A DNA stretch of 41,738 bases, taken from the NCBI GenBank assembly GCA_025934995.1, contig JAICWC010000011.1, positions 1 through 41,738 of the forward strand, read 5' to 3'. Position 1 is the first letter of the stretch. The number at the start of each line of letters is the position of its first letter. Of this stretch, positions 31,716-39,816 are shown in pieces. Made by a program: the position numbers and the translations under genes. The DNA comes from Thermoleophilia bacterium (GTDB lineage: Bacteria > Actinomycetota > Thermoleophilia > Gaiellales > Gaiellaceae). The notes under the pieces were generated by a model. The model had not been told where the DNA came from and ran no database searches. It worked only from the letters and a program-made list of their open reading frames with translations.

Positions 31716-32696
31716 TTGCTGTGGCGCCTACTGGTCGTGGGGCTCGCGTCGGCTGGGGTTGCCCTGCCTGCCGCTGCGTCCGCGTCGACGCCGCCGTCGA
31801 TCGCGATCTTCTATTACCCGTGGTATTCGACGCCGAAGGTCGACGGCGTGTGGGAGCACTGGGACCAGAACGGCCACCGGCCCCCGCGCAGCCTGTACTC
31901 GCGGTTCTACCCGGCGGACGGCCCGTACTCGAGCTCCGATCCGGCAGTGCTCGCACGGCAGATGTCGGAGATCTCCGACGCCGGGATCGACGAGGTCATC
32001 GTCTCGTGGTGGGGACGCGGCTCGTGGGAGGACATTCGACTGCCGTCCGTCATGGCTTCTGCGCGACGCCACCATCTCACCGTCGCGCTCCACCTCGAGC
32101 CGTACGACGGGCGCTCGGCGAGCACCGTCGCGGGCGACCTCGCGTACGCAGCCTCACTCGGCATACGCGATGTCTACGTCTACCAGCCGGACGATCTCAG
32201 CATCTCGGACTGGGCATCGGTGCGCGCGCAGGCGCCGCCGGGCATGCGGCTCTTCGCCGGCACGCACCTCATCGGCTTCGCTGCGGCCGCCCACTTCGAC
32301 GGCTTCTACACGTACGACTTCGTCAGCTTCGGAGCCGACAAGTTCGCGCGGCTCTGCCAGGAAGCCCACGCCGTGCATCTGCTGTGCGCGCCGAGCGTCG
32401 GTCCCGGCTTCGACGGACGGCGCGCCGGCGAGCAGCCGGTGCTCCGTCGCAAGAGCGGAGAGACCTACGACACGCTCTGGACGGCTGCGCTCACCGCCGC
32501 TCCGGACGTCATCACCATCACGAGCTTCAACGAGTGGGGCGAGGGGACGCAGATCGAGCCCGCCGGGCCGCACAGCGGGTACGGCTCCTATGACGGCGCC
32601 TGGGGCCTGACGGGAACCGCCGCCGAGTACGCGTACCTCGCTCGCACGGCGTACTGGACGGCGCGGGCCCGCAGCGCTGGCGTCCGAGCTCCGTAG
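31716..32696 (+). CDS. Secreted GH99-like (endo-alpha-mannosidase-like) glycoside hydrolase
   Basis: The product (326 residues from TTG 31716) has a signal peptide ([19 protein letters not shown]). Its catalytic (beta/alpha)8 part resembles the GH99/GH71-like group: [51 protein letters not shown] and [18 protein letters not shown]. The HLEPY and FNEWGEGTQ Glu residues sit where GH99 acids lie. GH99 enzymes cut alpha-mannosides, fitting the mannose-1-P gene nearby. GGGAGGA at 31701-31707 supports the TTG start; the GTG at 31686 would overlap the divergent gene's start and lengthen the leader. Confidence 0.8.
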   Translation: MLWRLLVVGLASAGVALPAAASASTPPSIAIFYYPWYSTPKVDGVWEHWDQNGHRPPRSLYSRFYPADGPYSSSDPAVLARQMSEISDAGIDEVIVSWWGRGSWEDIRLPSVMASARRHHLTVALHLEPYDGRSASTVAGDLAYAASLGIRDVYVYQPDDLSISDWASVRAQAPPGMRLFAGTHLIGFAAAAHFDGFYTYDFVSFGADKFARLCQEAHAVHLLCAPSVGPGFDGRRAGEQPVLRRKSGETYDTLWTAALTAAPDVITITSFNEWGEGTQIEPAGPHSGYGSYDGAWGLTGTAAEYAYLARTAYWTARARSAGVRAP

Positions 32697-32710
32697 CCCA
32701 TACTTGACCC

Positions 32711-33262
32711 ATGTCGGCCCGCGCTGTCCCGGCTCCGCTCGCGCAGCTTCCGAACGCCCTGACGCTGAGCCGCCTGGCGGTGATCCCCGTCTTCGTGGCG
32801 CTCATGATCCGCGCCGGAGATGCGCACAGCTGGCCGGCCGGGATCGTCTTCGGCGCCGCCGGGATCACCGATCAGGTGGACGGCTTCCTCGCGCGGGCCT
32901 GGCGGGTCGAGTCGCGGTTCGGGAAGATCGCCGACCCGCTCGCCGACCGGCTGATGATCGATGCCGCCGTCATCCTGCTCGTCGCATACGGACGGCTGCC
33001 CTGGGCCGGGCTCGCCGTCGTCGTCGCGCGCGACCTCCTGCTGCTCATCGGCTGGCGGGTGCTGGCGCCGCGCGGGATCGAGCTCGACGTCAACCTCATC
33101 GGCAAGGGAGCGACGTGGCTTCTCTATGCCGCGATGGGCTTCCGGATCGTCACGCACGACCACACCCGGTGGCCGCTCTGGCTCTTCTGGATCGGCCTGG
33201 GCGCCGCTGTCCTCGCTGCGATGTTCTACGTGCGCGACGCCCGGAAACGATTGGCTTCATGA
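32711..33262 (+). CDS. pgsA: CDP-alcohol phosphatidyltransferase (PgsA-like)
   Basis: The 183-residue integral membrane enzyme has the CDP-alcohol motif D-x2-D-G-x2-A-R-x8-G-x3-D-x3-D intact ([19 protein letters not shown], then IADPLADRL). The N-terminus [20 protein letters not shown] is typical of PGP synthases. It probably transfers phosphatidyl to glycerol-3-phosphate; inositol-phosphate use, common in actinobacteria, cannot be excluded. About five to six helices. It overlaps the mannose-1-P gene (ATGA), so lipid and mannose activation are co-expressed. Confidence 0.88.
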   Translation: MSARAVPAPLAQLPNALTLSRLAVIPVFVALMIRAGDAHSWPAGIVFGAAGITDQVDGFLARAWRVESRFGKIADPLADRLMIDAAVILLVAYGRLPWAGLAVVVARDLLLLIGWRVLAPRGIELDVNLIGKGATWLLYAAMGFRIVTHDHTRWPLWLFWIGLGAAVLAAMFYVRDARKRLAS

Positions 33263-35769
33263 AGGCCGTCGTCATGGCGGGGGGCGAGGGCACGCGCCTC
33301 CGGCCCCTCACCTCGAATCAACCGAAGCCGATGGTGTCGATCGTCGGCAAGCCGTGCATGGAGCACATCCTCGAGCTGCTGAAGCAGCACGGGATGGACG
33401 ACGTGATCGTCACCGTTGCGTTCCTGCCGCAGGCGATCCGGTCGTACTTCGGCGACGGCTCGTCGCTCGACATGAACATCGGCTACTCGGTCGAGGAATC
33501 GCCGCTCGGGACGGCCGGGTCGGTGCGACTGGCCGCGGACCGGCTCGACGACACGTTCCTCGTCATCTCGGGCGACGCGCTCTGCGACGTCGACCTGACG
33601 CGGTTGGTCGAGTTTCACCGCGAGAAGGGCGCGTCGGTGACGATCGGCCTCAAGTCGGTCGACAACCCACTCGAGTTCGGGATCGTCGTCACCGACGATG
33701 AGGGGCGGATCGAGCGCTTCCTCGAAAAGCCGTCGTGGGGCCAAGTCTTCTCCGACACGATCAACACCGGCATCTACGTGCTCGAGCCGGAAGTGCTCCG
33801 GCACATCCCCACCGATCGCCCATACGACTTCTCGAAGGAGCTCTTCCCGCTCTTGCTCGAGATGGGAAGGCCCATGTACGGCTTCGTCCTCGACGGCTAC
33901 TGGCAGGACATCGGCAACCTCGACCAGTACCGGCAGGCGAACTTCGACGCCCTCGACGAGCGCGTGCGGCTCGAGATCGGCGGCATCCGCATCAAGGGGA
34001 ACATCTGGCTCGGCGAAGGCGTCGACCTGAACGATCTCGACCAGATCGAAGGGCCCGCATATCTCGGCAACTACTGCCGCGTCGCGCCCGACGCATCGAT
34101 CGGCCCGTACTCCGTGCTGTCGACGAGTGTGACGCTGCGCGAACGCGCGCGCGTCGAGCGAACGATCGTCGACGCCTCGACGTACTTCGGTCGCAGCACG
34201 GTCGTGGCGGGAGCGATCATCGGCCGCGCGTGCGACCTCCGCTCGCACGTACGAGTGCACGAGGGCGTTGCGATCGGCGACGAGGTGTCGATCGGCAGCG
34301 AGAGCGTGATCATGCCCGGCGTGCGGATCTATCCCTACAAGGAAGTCGAAACGGGCTCCCAGCTGTTCGAGTCGCTGATCTGGGAGTCGCGCGGAACGTC
34401 GCGCATCTTCCGCCAGCAGGGCGTTTCGGGCCTCGTCAACGTCGACCTGACGCCGGACGTCGCCGTACGACTCGCCGCCGCGCTCGGCACCGCGCTGAAA
34501 CGGGGCGCGCGCGTCGTCGCGTCGCGCGAGGGGACGCCGGCCGCGCGGATGATCAAGCGCGCGATGCTCTCGGGCATCGCGTCGACCGGGGTCGACGTCT
34601 CCGACCTGCGCGTCATCCCGGCGGGAGTCGCGCGCCACCTCATGAAGGCGGAGGGGCACGAGGCCGGCTTCCACGTCGGCACGAGCCCGAACGATCCTGA
34701 GGCGGTGCGCATCCAGTTCTTCGAGGCGCCGGGCATCGAGATGAGCCAGAAGATGCAGCAGGAGGTCGAGAAGCATTTCGCCCGTGGCGAGCTGCGCCGC
34801 GTCTCGTCCGCCGAAGTCGGCGCGATGTCGTATCCGGCGCGCGTTCACGAGAGCTACGCGAGCGATCTGCTGCGCAGCATCGACGTCGAGCTCGTGCGCG
34901 CACGCGGCTTCCGGCTGGTGGTCGACTACGGATTCTCCGCGGCGTCGTACGTCCTGCCGCTCGTGCTCGGGCCGCTCGACGTCGAGGTGGTCGCAGCGCA
35001 CGCATTCCCGCGCGAGGGCGAGACGGGCCCGACCGGCCTCGCCGCGGCGATCGGACAGACGAAGCGTCTCGTCGGCGCAGTCGGCGGCGACCTCGGCGCC
35101 GTCTTCGACCGCGCCGCCGAGCGGCTCTACCTGATCGACGAGCAGGCGCACGAGATCCCGGTCGAGCAGGCACTGCTCCTGTTCGTCCGGCTGCTCGAGT
35201 CGAACGGCGTCCGCGGGAAGATCGCGTTCCCGGTCACGGTGACGAGCCAGGTCGACCGGCTGGCCGAGGGGTCGGAGCTCGAGGTGATTCGCACGGCGCA
35301 CTCGCTGCCCGCGCTGACGCGGGCGGCCGCGAACGACGGCGTCGTCTTCGCCGGCGCGCTCGGCGGCGGCTACGTCTTCCCGGAGTTCCTGCCGGGCTAC
35401 GACGCGGTCGCGAGCCTCGTGAAGCTGCTCGAGCTGCTCGCGCCCGTGCGCCGTCCACTCTCCGAGCTGATCGCGGAGCTACCGCGGCCGACGCTCGTCC
35501 ACCGGCAGCTCGCCTGCCCGTGGGGGCTCAAAGGCCTCGTCATGCGCCTTCTCAACGAGCGCATGGCCGGCCGCGACCTCGACCTGACCGACGGGATCAA
35601 GGTCTTCGACGAGCGGGGCTGGGTGCAGGTGCTCCCCGACCCGGACGAACCGCTCATCCATCTGTACGCAGAGGGCGCTTCGCAGGAGGAGTCCGAGGGG
35701 CTCGTCGCCGAGCTGCGCGCGGTCGTCGAGGAGATCGAGCAGGGGCAGGGCGAGCTCGTCGCTCGCTAG
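33259..35769 (+). CDS. Mannose-1-phosphate guanylyltransferase fused to a degenerate phosphomannomutase-like domain
   Basis: The 836-residue product has three parts. The NTP-transferase (about 1-235) carries [26 protein letters not shown] and [12 protein letters not shown] left-handed beta-helix (about 245-365) has hexapeptide repeats ([37 protein letters not shown]). A PGM/PMM-like region (about 370-820) follows. The PGM part keeps TSPNDP (475-480) at the phospho-Ser loop, but the metal loop DGDxDR is DRAAER (617-622) and the sugar loop is GALGGG (699-704). This part is therefore probably non-catalytic, perhaps regulatory. The N-terminal half should make GDP-mannose or a related NDP-sugar. 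Start overlaps pgsA (ATGA). Confidence 0.88.
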   Translation: MKAVVMAGGEGTRLRPLTSNQPKPMVSIVGKPCMEHILELLKQHGMDDVIVTVAFLPQAIRSYFGDGSSLDMNIGYSVEESPLGTAGSVRLAADRLDDTFLVISGDALCDVDLTRLVEFHREKGASVTIGLKSVDNPLEFGIVVTDDEGRIERFLEKPSWGQVFSDTINTGIYVLEPEVLRHIPTDRPYDFSKELFPLLLEMGRPMYGFVLDGYWQDIGNLDQYRQANFDALDERVRLEIGGIRIKGNIWLGEGVDLNDLDQIEGPAYLGNYCRVAPDASIGPYSVLSTSVTLRERARVERTIVDASTYFGRSTVVAGAIIGRACDLRSHVRVHEGVAIGDEVSIGSESVIMPGVRIYPYKEVETGSQLFESLIWESRGTSRIFRQQGVSGLVNVDLTPDVAVRLAAALGTALKRGARVVASREGTPAARMIKRAMLSGIASTGVDVSDLRVIPAGVARHLMKAEGHEAGFHVGTSPNDPEAVRIQFFEAPGIEMSQKMQQEVEKHFARGELRRVSSAEVGAMSYPARVHESYASDLLRSIDVELVRARGFRLVVDYGFSAASYVLPLVLGPLDVEVVAAHAFPREGETGPTGLAAAIGQTKRLVGAVGGDLGAVFDRAAERLYLIDEQAHEIPVEQALLLFVRLLESNGVRGKIAFPVTVTSQVDRLAEGSELEVIRTAHSLPALTRAAANDGVVFAGALGGGYVFPEFLPGYDAVASLVKLLELLAPVRRPLSELIAELPRPTLVHRQLACPWGLKGLVMRLLNERMAGRDLDLTDGIKVFDERGWVQVLPDPDEPLIHLYAEGASQEESEGLVAELRAVVEEIEQGQGELVAR

Positions 35770-35902
35770 CTCGCGCGCAGGCGCGCTCGCTGGGAGGGGG
35801 AACTGCGCGCACCGGAGAGCGCGGTCTCCGGTGCGCTCCGTGCAGAAGGTCGCTTGTCGCCCGCCGTGGCGCGGCGCCTACGGCGCCGGGCCAGGGAGCG
35901 GG
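35767..35902 (+). repeat. 136-bp direct repeat, copy A
   Basis: Begins at the TAG stop of the mannose-1-P gene. By eye it aligns without gaps to copy B (37440-37575), with about 16 differences (~88% identity). It contains a 12-bp hairpin, GCGCACCGGAGA / TCTCCGGTGCGC with loop GCGCGG (35807-35836), and a second dyad, TGGC-GC-GGCGCC-TAC-GGCGCC-GG-GCCA (35867-35893). A related 17-base motif (GCGAATCTCGATCCTCG) follows at 35913-35929. It may act as a terminator or REP-like element between the convergent genes. Confidence 0.85.
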
Positions 35903-35952
35903 ATAGGCGAACGCGAATCTCGATCCTCGGCGCGCCACCGCTTGAACAGCGA

Positions 35953-37362
35953 CTATTTCGCGGGCACGAAGCGACCGAAGCCGACGAGATTGACGCCACG
36001 GACGCGGTATGGGCCGGGCTTCGCCACACGCAGGGACGTCGCACGCGTTACGGCGACCTTCCGGTTCGCGCTCCAGACCTCGTACGACGCTGCGTTCGGG
36101 ACAGTCGTCCAGGAGAGCGTCCGACGGTGGAGCGTCACGCGCGCAGGCGCCAAGGGTGAGCAGTCACCGTTGAACTGCGCCCTCGCGTCGAACAACGGCC
36201 GGTCGAAGGCGGCCTTGAACCCGTCAAGGAACGTTTGCGAGGTGTTCGGGTAGGCGTCGTAGCCTCTGCCGTTCTCCTTGTTCTGCGCGAGCCAGTCCAC
36301 GGCAGCGATTCGGGGGTAACGACCGGATTGCAGCACCGCGGCCGCATCCTCGACCCACTGGGCCTTCGACTGTTCACTCGGCATGTTGTGCAGCCCCATC
36401 TCCTCGATCGAAACGGGTCTTGACCCGAGTGCGGTGATCTCGGCGTAGCCGCCCTCGTAGGGTGGCTGAAGCGCGCCCGCGAGCTTCTGCTCGAACGACT
36501 GCGGAACATCGTTGAAGTCGTGCTCGGCGTAGACCGAGAGCCCGACCCAGTCGATGTAGTCGTCGCCGGGGTAGTACCACTGGAACCGCTCCCATGGCTC
36601 CCAGTACGAGCCGACGCCATAGCCGTTGACCGTGCCGGCGTGGAAGAAGAAGGTGACGTTGGTCGCGCCCTCCTCACGGAAGATCGTGACGATCCGGCGG
36701 TACGCATCGCGGAAGTGCTCCGGTCCGTCCGGCCAGCTCGGATCCCCGTAGCCCGTTGTCGTGCCGCCGCCGTCGAAGCGGCCGCCCCAGGGTTGCGCGT
36801 TGTTCATCTCGTAGTCGTAGTCGAAGGAGATCGGGATGTCAGTCGCGCGCGCCGCGTCCGCGAAGGCGCGGAGCTCGTCGTCATGCGCACCGGCGGCGAT
36901 GCTTGACGACGGTACCGGCCCCGGTGCGGGTACCGGGTTCTCGCCGTATGCCTGCGTCGGAAACGAGTCGAGCCGGATCTGCGGCACGTATCCCGCGCGC
37001 CACAGCGCCTCGACGTCGGCGGTCGGGAAGGTCAGGTGGTCGTGCCAGGACACCGACCACGGGGCGAACGCCACCTTTCGACCTGTGTAGTGCTCGAACT
37101 CCTTGACAGCGAATGGATCAGGGATGTCGTCGCGCGTGCCCGGCTGGAACGACCAACCCGGCATCACCCCGAAATACATGCCCTCGGACGGCGGCAGAAG
37201 CTTCCCGCACGGCGCGGCCGTTGCCGCACGCGGGCTCGTCGCGGCCGGCGTCGTTCCAGTCGCAGCCGTCGCCGCGACCAACGCAGTGCCAGCGCACACC
37301 AGCGCAACCCATCTCCCATTCACGTCAGGCGCCCTTGCCACGAGTGAGCTGGATAGCAACAT
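35953..37362 (-). CDS. Secreted GH26-like (beta-mannanase-like) glycoside hydrolase
   Basis: The product (469 residues from ATG 37362) has an N-terminal export signal (WVALVCAGTALVAATAATG) and a (beta/alpha)8 domain (about 65-390). Motifs recall GH26: YFGVMPGWSF, ISFDYDYEMNNAQPWGG (acid/base Glu after Tyr), DDYIDWVGLSVYAE and the second Glu in PVSIEEMGLHNMP. A C-terminal fibronectin-like strand set (VTLHRRTLSWTTVPNAASYEVW; PYRVRGVNLVGFG) ends the protein. GTG 37323 is an alternative start with a cleaner signal peptide. An open frame farther upstream crosses repeat copy B and is not coding. It is a single gene between two copies of a direct repeat. Confidence 0.8.
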   Translation of the reverse strand: MLLSSSLVARAPDVNGRWVALVCAGTALVAATAATGTTPAATSPRAATAAPCGKLLPPSEGMYFGVMPGWSFQPGTRDDIPDPFAVKEFEHYTGRKVAFAPWSVSWHDHLTFPTADVEALWRAGYVPQIRLDSFPTQAYGENPVPAPGPVPSSSIAAGAHDDELRAFADAARATDIPISFDYDYEMNNAQPWGGRFDGGGTTTGYGDPSWPDGPEHFRDAYRRIVTIFREEGATNVTFFFHAGTVNGYGVGSYWEPWERFQWYYPGDDYIDWVGLSVYAEHDFNDVPQSFEQKLAGALQPPYEGGYAEITALGSRPVSIEEMGLHNMPSEQSKAQWVEDAAAVLQSGRYPRIAAVDWLAQNKENGRGYDAYPNTSQTFLDGFKAAFDRPLFDARAQFNGDCSPLAPARVTLHRRTLSWTTVPNAASYEVWSANRKVAVTRATSLRVAKPGPYRVRGVNLVGFGRFVPAK

Positions 37363-37439
37363 ACGTCGCAATCCGCGTCGCGGCAAGCAGCGGGCTGGGA
37401 ACCGCCAGGAGTGGCCGCGCATCTCGATTCTCGTCCCGT

Positions 37440-37575
37440 TAGCTCGCGCGCGGGCGCGCTCGCGTTTGGACGGAACTTCGCGCGCCGGAGAGCGCGGTCT
37501 CCGGCGCGCTTCGTGCAGAAGGTCGCTGGTTGCCCGCCGTGGCGCGGCGCCTGCGGCGCCGGGCCAAGGAGCGGG
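37440..37575 (+). repeat. 136-bp direct repeat, copy B
   Basis: Same length and orientation as copy A. Its main hairpin is GCGCGCCGGAGA / TCTCCGGCGCGC with the same loop GCGCGG (37480-37509). The single difference inside the stem is paired: A-T in copy A (35811/35832) and G-C here (37484/37505). The second dyad is kept with loop TGC. It lies upstream of the GH26-like gene, so the two copies flank that gene. Confidence 0.85.
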
Positions 37576-37663
37576 GGTCGCCGTCCCCTGAGCCGCTTCG
37601 CGTCTCAGCGGACGGCGGAACAGCAGGCGCCGCGGCGGGATGCGCATCTCGATTCTCGGCCTG

Positions 37664-37683
37664 TAGCTCGCGCGCGGGCGCGC
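37664..37683 (+). repeat. Partial third copy of the repeat start
   Basis: TAGCTCGCGCGCGGGCGCGC is identical to the first 20 bases of copy B and is preceded by the same GCGCATCTCGATTCTCG motif (37642-37658) that precedes copy B. After it the sequence diverges. Confidence 0.7.
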
Positions 37684-37804
37684 GACGCGAGTCCTCCCCG
37701 GAGGACGAGCGACCCTGGGCACGAACCTAAAGCCAAGGTCTAGACTTCGCGTCCGCGAAGGCTAAAGTTCAACTCGACCCTTCTAATCGAAAGGTAGTCG
37801 CCGC

Positions 37805-38050
37805 GTGGAACCCCTCCCTGACCTCGGCTCGCTGTCCGACCCCGACCTCAAAAGCCTGATCGACGACTACACGCGGGAGGAGCAGGAAGTCTCCTACCGC
37901 AGGCGGATCCTGCACGGGAAGATCGACATCCTGCGCGCCGAGCTCGTCGCGCGGCTCCAGAAGACCGAGGGTCGGAGCGTTCTCGATCAGGTCGACGTCG
38001 AGTCGCTGACCGAGATCCTCGCCGGCAAGGCTGCGCCGCGCGTCGAATGA
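37805..38050 (+). CDS. RsiG-like small coiled-coil protein with a c-di-GMP-type signature
   Basis: The 81-residue product (GTG start) is mostly one helical hairpin. Residues E26, S30, R33, H37 and D41 match the spacing of the RsiG anti-sigma c-di-GMP signature E(X)3S(X)2R(X)3Q(X)3D, with His in place of Gln. Streptomyces RsiG carries two such motifs; short single-motif forms that dimerise are known from Rubrobacter. If it is functional, a c-di-GMP-armed dimer would bind a WhiG-like sigma factor, which is not in this window. It overlaps the next gene (ATGA), so it is co-translated with the FHA protein. The assignment is from motif and context only. Confidence 0.75.
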   Translation: MEPLPDLGSLSDPDLKSLIDDYTREEQEVSYRRRILHGKIDILRAELVARLQKTEGRSVLDQVDVESLTEILAGKAAPRVE

Positions 38051-38508
38051 GCCACGTGTACTGCCCCGAGTGCGGCTTCCAGAACCCGGAGGCGGCCAAC
38101 TACTGCTCGAAGTGCGGAGCGCTCCTGCACACCCCGGAGAGCGGGGAGCAGACGCAGACCTTCGCGCCCGAGGTGCGCGAGGAGCTGCTCGAGTCGCTCG
38201 GCGAGCTCGGGGTGAGCGGGCCGGCGCTCGTCGTGCGCGCCGGCGGCGGCCGGACGGGCGAGTCGTTCTCGCCGCAGGGCGACCGCACGACGATCGGACG
38301 CTCCCCCGACTGCGGCGTCTTCCTCGACGACGTCACGGTCTCGCGCCGCCACGCGACGCTCGTCAATGCGGACGGGCAATGGCGGATCGAGGATCTCGGC
38401 AGCCTCAACGGCACCTTCGTCAACCGGCGCCGCGTCGAGGCGGCCGAGCTCGAGGACGGCGACGAGATCCAGATCGGCAAGTACCGGCTGACCTTCCTCC
38501 GACACTGA
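38047..38508 (+). CDS. garA: GarA/OdhI-like FHA protein with N-terminal zinc ribbon
   Basis: The 153-residue product joins a zinc ribbon (C6, C9, C20, C23; YCPECGFQNPEAANYCSKCG) to a GarA-type FHA domain (about 58-150). Key motifs are TIGRSPDCGVFLDDVTVSRRHATL, EDLGSLNGTFVN and GDEIQIGKYRLTFL. Between them a Thr-containing segment, EQTQTF (T36, T38), lies where GarA has its kinase-targeted Thr pair. GarA/OdhI binds 2-oxoglutarate dehydrogenase and glutamate enzymes when unphosphorylated. The zinc ribbon is not in the mycobacterial protein. The FHA-MerR pair matches garA-Rv1828 order. Confidence 0.88.
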   Translation: MSHVYCPECGFQNPEAANYCSKCGALLHTPESGEQTQTFAPEVREELLESLGELGVSGPALVVRAGGGRTGESFSPQGDRTTIGRSPDCGVFLDDVTVSRRHATLVNADGQWRIEDLGSLNGTFVNRRRVEAAELEDGDEIQIGKYRLTFLRH

Positions 38509-39188
38509 TGTCCGCGACCGCCCCGACCCGCCGGCAGCTCTTCACGATCGGCAACGTCTGCCGTCGTTTGAAGGCGGAGTTTCCCGACATCTCGATCTCG
38601 AAGATCCGCTATCTCGAGGACCAGGGATTGCTGACGTTGAAGCGGACGCAGGGTGGCTACCGGCTGTTCGGCGAGGACGACGTCGAGCGGCTCGAGACGA
38701 TCCTCCGCCTGCAACGTGACGAGTTCCTGCCGCTGCGCGTGATCCGCGAGGAGCTCGCGGCGGGCGCCGGACGCGAGCGCCGGCGCCGGCGCGCGGTCGG
38801 GGCGCCCGAGGAGGACGTCGACCTCGACGAGCTGTGTGCGCGCACGGGGGTGGACGCCAAGACGGTGCGCGAGCTCGAGGAGTTCGGCCTGATCGAGCCG
38901 CACGTCGAGGGCAGACAGCGTCTGTACTCGGAGACCGACGTCGAGATCGCGGCGGCCTGTGAGACGCTCGCGCGCTACGGCATCGCGGCGCGACACCTGC
39001 GCGCCTTCCGGACCGCGGCAGATCGCGAGGCGGCGCTGATCGAAGCGCTCGTCGCGCCCGCGCTCCGCTCGCGGAACGTCGACCGCCGGCGCGCCGGCAT
39101 GGAAGACCTGCAGCAGCTCGCCGAGACGGCGCAGGAACTGTCACAGCTCCTGTTCGCCCGGAACGTGCGTAGGCTTGCCGACGCATGA
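38508..39188 (+). CDS. ftsR: MerR-family transcriptional regulator (FtsR/Rv1828-like)
   Basis: The 226-residue product has an N-terminal winged MerR HTH: FTIGNVCRRLKAEFPDISISKIRYLEDQGLL, then RTQGGYRLFGEDDVERLETILRLQRDEFLPLRVIREEL. A second MerR-like half follows (ELCARTGVDAKTVRELEEFGLIEPHVEGRQRLYSETDVEI). The final helices (to ELSQLLFARNVRRLA) resemble the actinobacterial FtsR/Rv1828 group, where the protein binds its own promoter and cell-division genes. It is directly coupled to the FHA gene (TGATG), as in mycobacteria. No metal-binding cysteines are present, so it is not a metal sensor. Confidence 0.88.
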   Translation: MSATAPTRRQLFTIGNVCRRLKAEFPDISISKIRYLEDQGLLTLKRTQGGYRLFGEDDVERLETILRLQRDEFLPLRVIREELAAGAGRERRRRRAVGAPEEDVDLDELCARTGVDAKTVRELEEFGLIEPHVEGRQRLYSETDVEIAAACETLARYGIAARHLRAFRTAADREAALIEALVAPALRSRNVDRRRAGMEDLQQLAETAQELSQLLFARNVRRLADA

Positions 39189-39223
39189 GCGTAGGCTTGA
39201 CGGAGCTCAGCAAAAGAGCGGAG

Positions 39224-39242
39224 GCGCCGGCTTTGCCGGCGC
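39224..39242. promoter_or_regulatory. Perfect 8-bp hairpin before apt
   Basis: GCGCCGGC-TTT-GCCGGCGC lies in the 65-base ftsR-apt gap, about a dozen bases before the apt TTG start. No T-run follows, so a classic terminator is unlikely; it may be a REP-like element or affect apt translation. Confidence 0.5.
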
Positions 39243-39253
39243 TGTGAGCGGGA

Positions 39254-39775
39254 TTGAGCGGAATCGACTTCAAGACATACGTCCGCGAGGTTCCCGACTT
39301 CCCGACGCCGGGCGTGGGGTTCAAGGACATCGCGCCGCTCCTGCAGGACTCGGTCGCGCTCCGTGCAGCCGTCGACGAGCTGGCGGACTGGACGGCAGCG
39401 CGCACTCCCGACCTCGTGCTGGGCGCCGAGGCGCGCGGCTACTGGCTCGGCTCGGCGATCGCGTGCAAGGTCGGCTGCGGCTTCGTGCCCGCGCGGCGAC
39501 CCGGCAAGCTGCCGCCCGAGACGGTGACGGCCCGCTACATGCTCGAGTACGGCGAGAACGCGCTCGAGATCGCGAAGGACGCGATCGCGCACGGTGCGCG
39601 TGTCGTCATCCACGACGACGTGCTCGCGACCGGCGGAACGGTCGAGGCGATCGCCGGGCTCGTGACGCAGCTCGGCGGGGAGGTGGTCGGGATCAACTTC
39701 GTGATCGACCTCACGTTCCTCGGCGGCCGCGACCGGCTCGCCGCCTACGACGTCTACTCGTTAATGGAGTATTAA
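39254..39775 (+). CDS. apt: Adenine phosphoribosyltransferase
   Basis: Salvages adenine to AMP with PRPP in the cytosol. The 173-residue product has the family's length and motifs: VREVPDFPTPGVGFKDIAPLLQD, VLGAEARGYWLGSAIA, and the PRPP loop VVIHDDVLATGGTVEA. The ARRPGKLPPETV segment and the C-terminal LGGRDRL also fit. The start appears to be TTG (39254), giving MSGIDFKTYVREVP, which aligns with typical Apt N-termini; no ATG or GTG is placed better. A small hairpin stands close upstream. It appears to be a separate unit from the FHA/MerR genes. Confidence 0.95.
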   Translation: MSGIDFKTYVREVPDFPTPGVGFKDIAPLLQDSVALRAAVDELADWTAARTPDLVLGAEARGYWLGSAIACKVGCGFVPARRPGKLPPETVTARYMLEYGENALEIAKDAIAHGARVVIHDDVLATGGTVEAIAGLVTQLGGEVVGINFVIDLTFLGGRDRLAAYDVYSLMEY

Positions 39776-39816
39776 CCCTAGGTTTTTCCGTCCGATGTGC
39801 CGATTACAACGTTGGC

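Larger units (their letters stand above)
37363..37804. other. Gene-free 442-bp stretch: repeat copy B, structured DNA and promoter of the FHA operon
   Basis: Contains two copies of GCGCATCTCGATTCTCG (37417-37433 and 37642-37658), repeat copy B (37440-37575), and a long imperfect hairpin near 37581-37615 (CCGTCC and CTGAG against CTCAG and GGACGG). A 20-base partial copy of the repeat's start is at 37664-37683. An imperfect dyad TAGaCTTCGCG / CGCGAAGgCTA is at 37741-37764, with a less GC-rich stretch just before the RsiG-like start that may hold the promoter. No ORF here looks real. Confidence 0.7.

Noticed and set aside
32704-33258. N-terminal extension of the mannose-1-P guanylyltransferase (1021-aa frame)
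   Set aside because: It is a shadow of pgsA in another frame; the nucleotidyltransferase signature begins at ATG 33259.
37363-37722. Extended N-terminus of the GH26-like protein (589-aa frame)
   Set aside because: The extra residues are encoded by repeat copy B and contain no signal or domain; the true export signal lies after ATG 37362 or GTG 37323.
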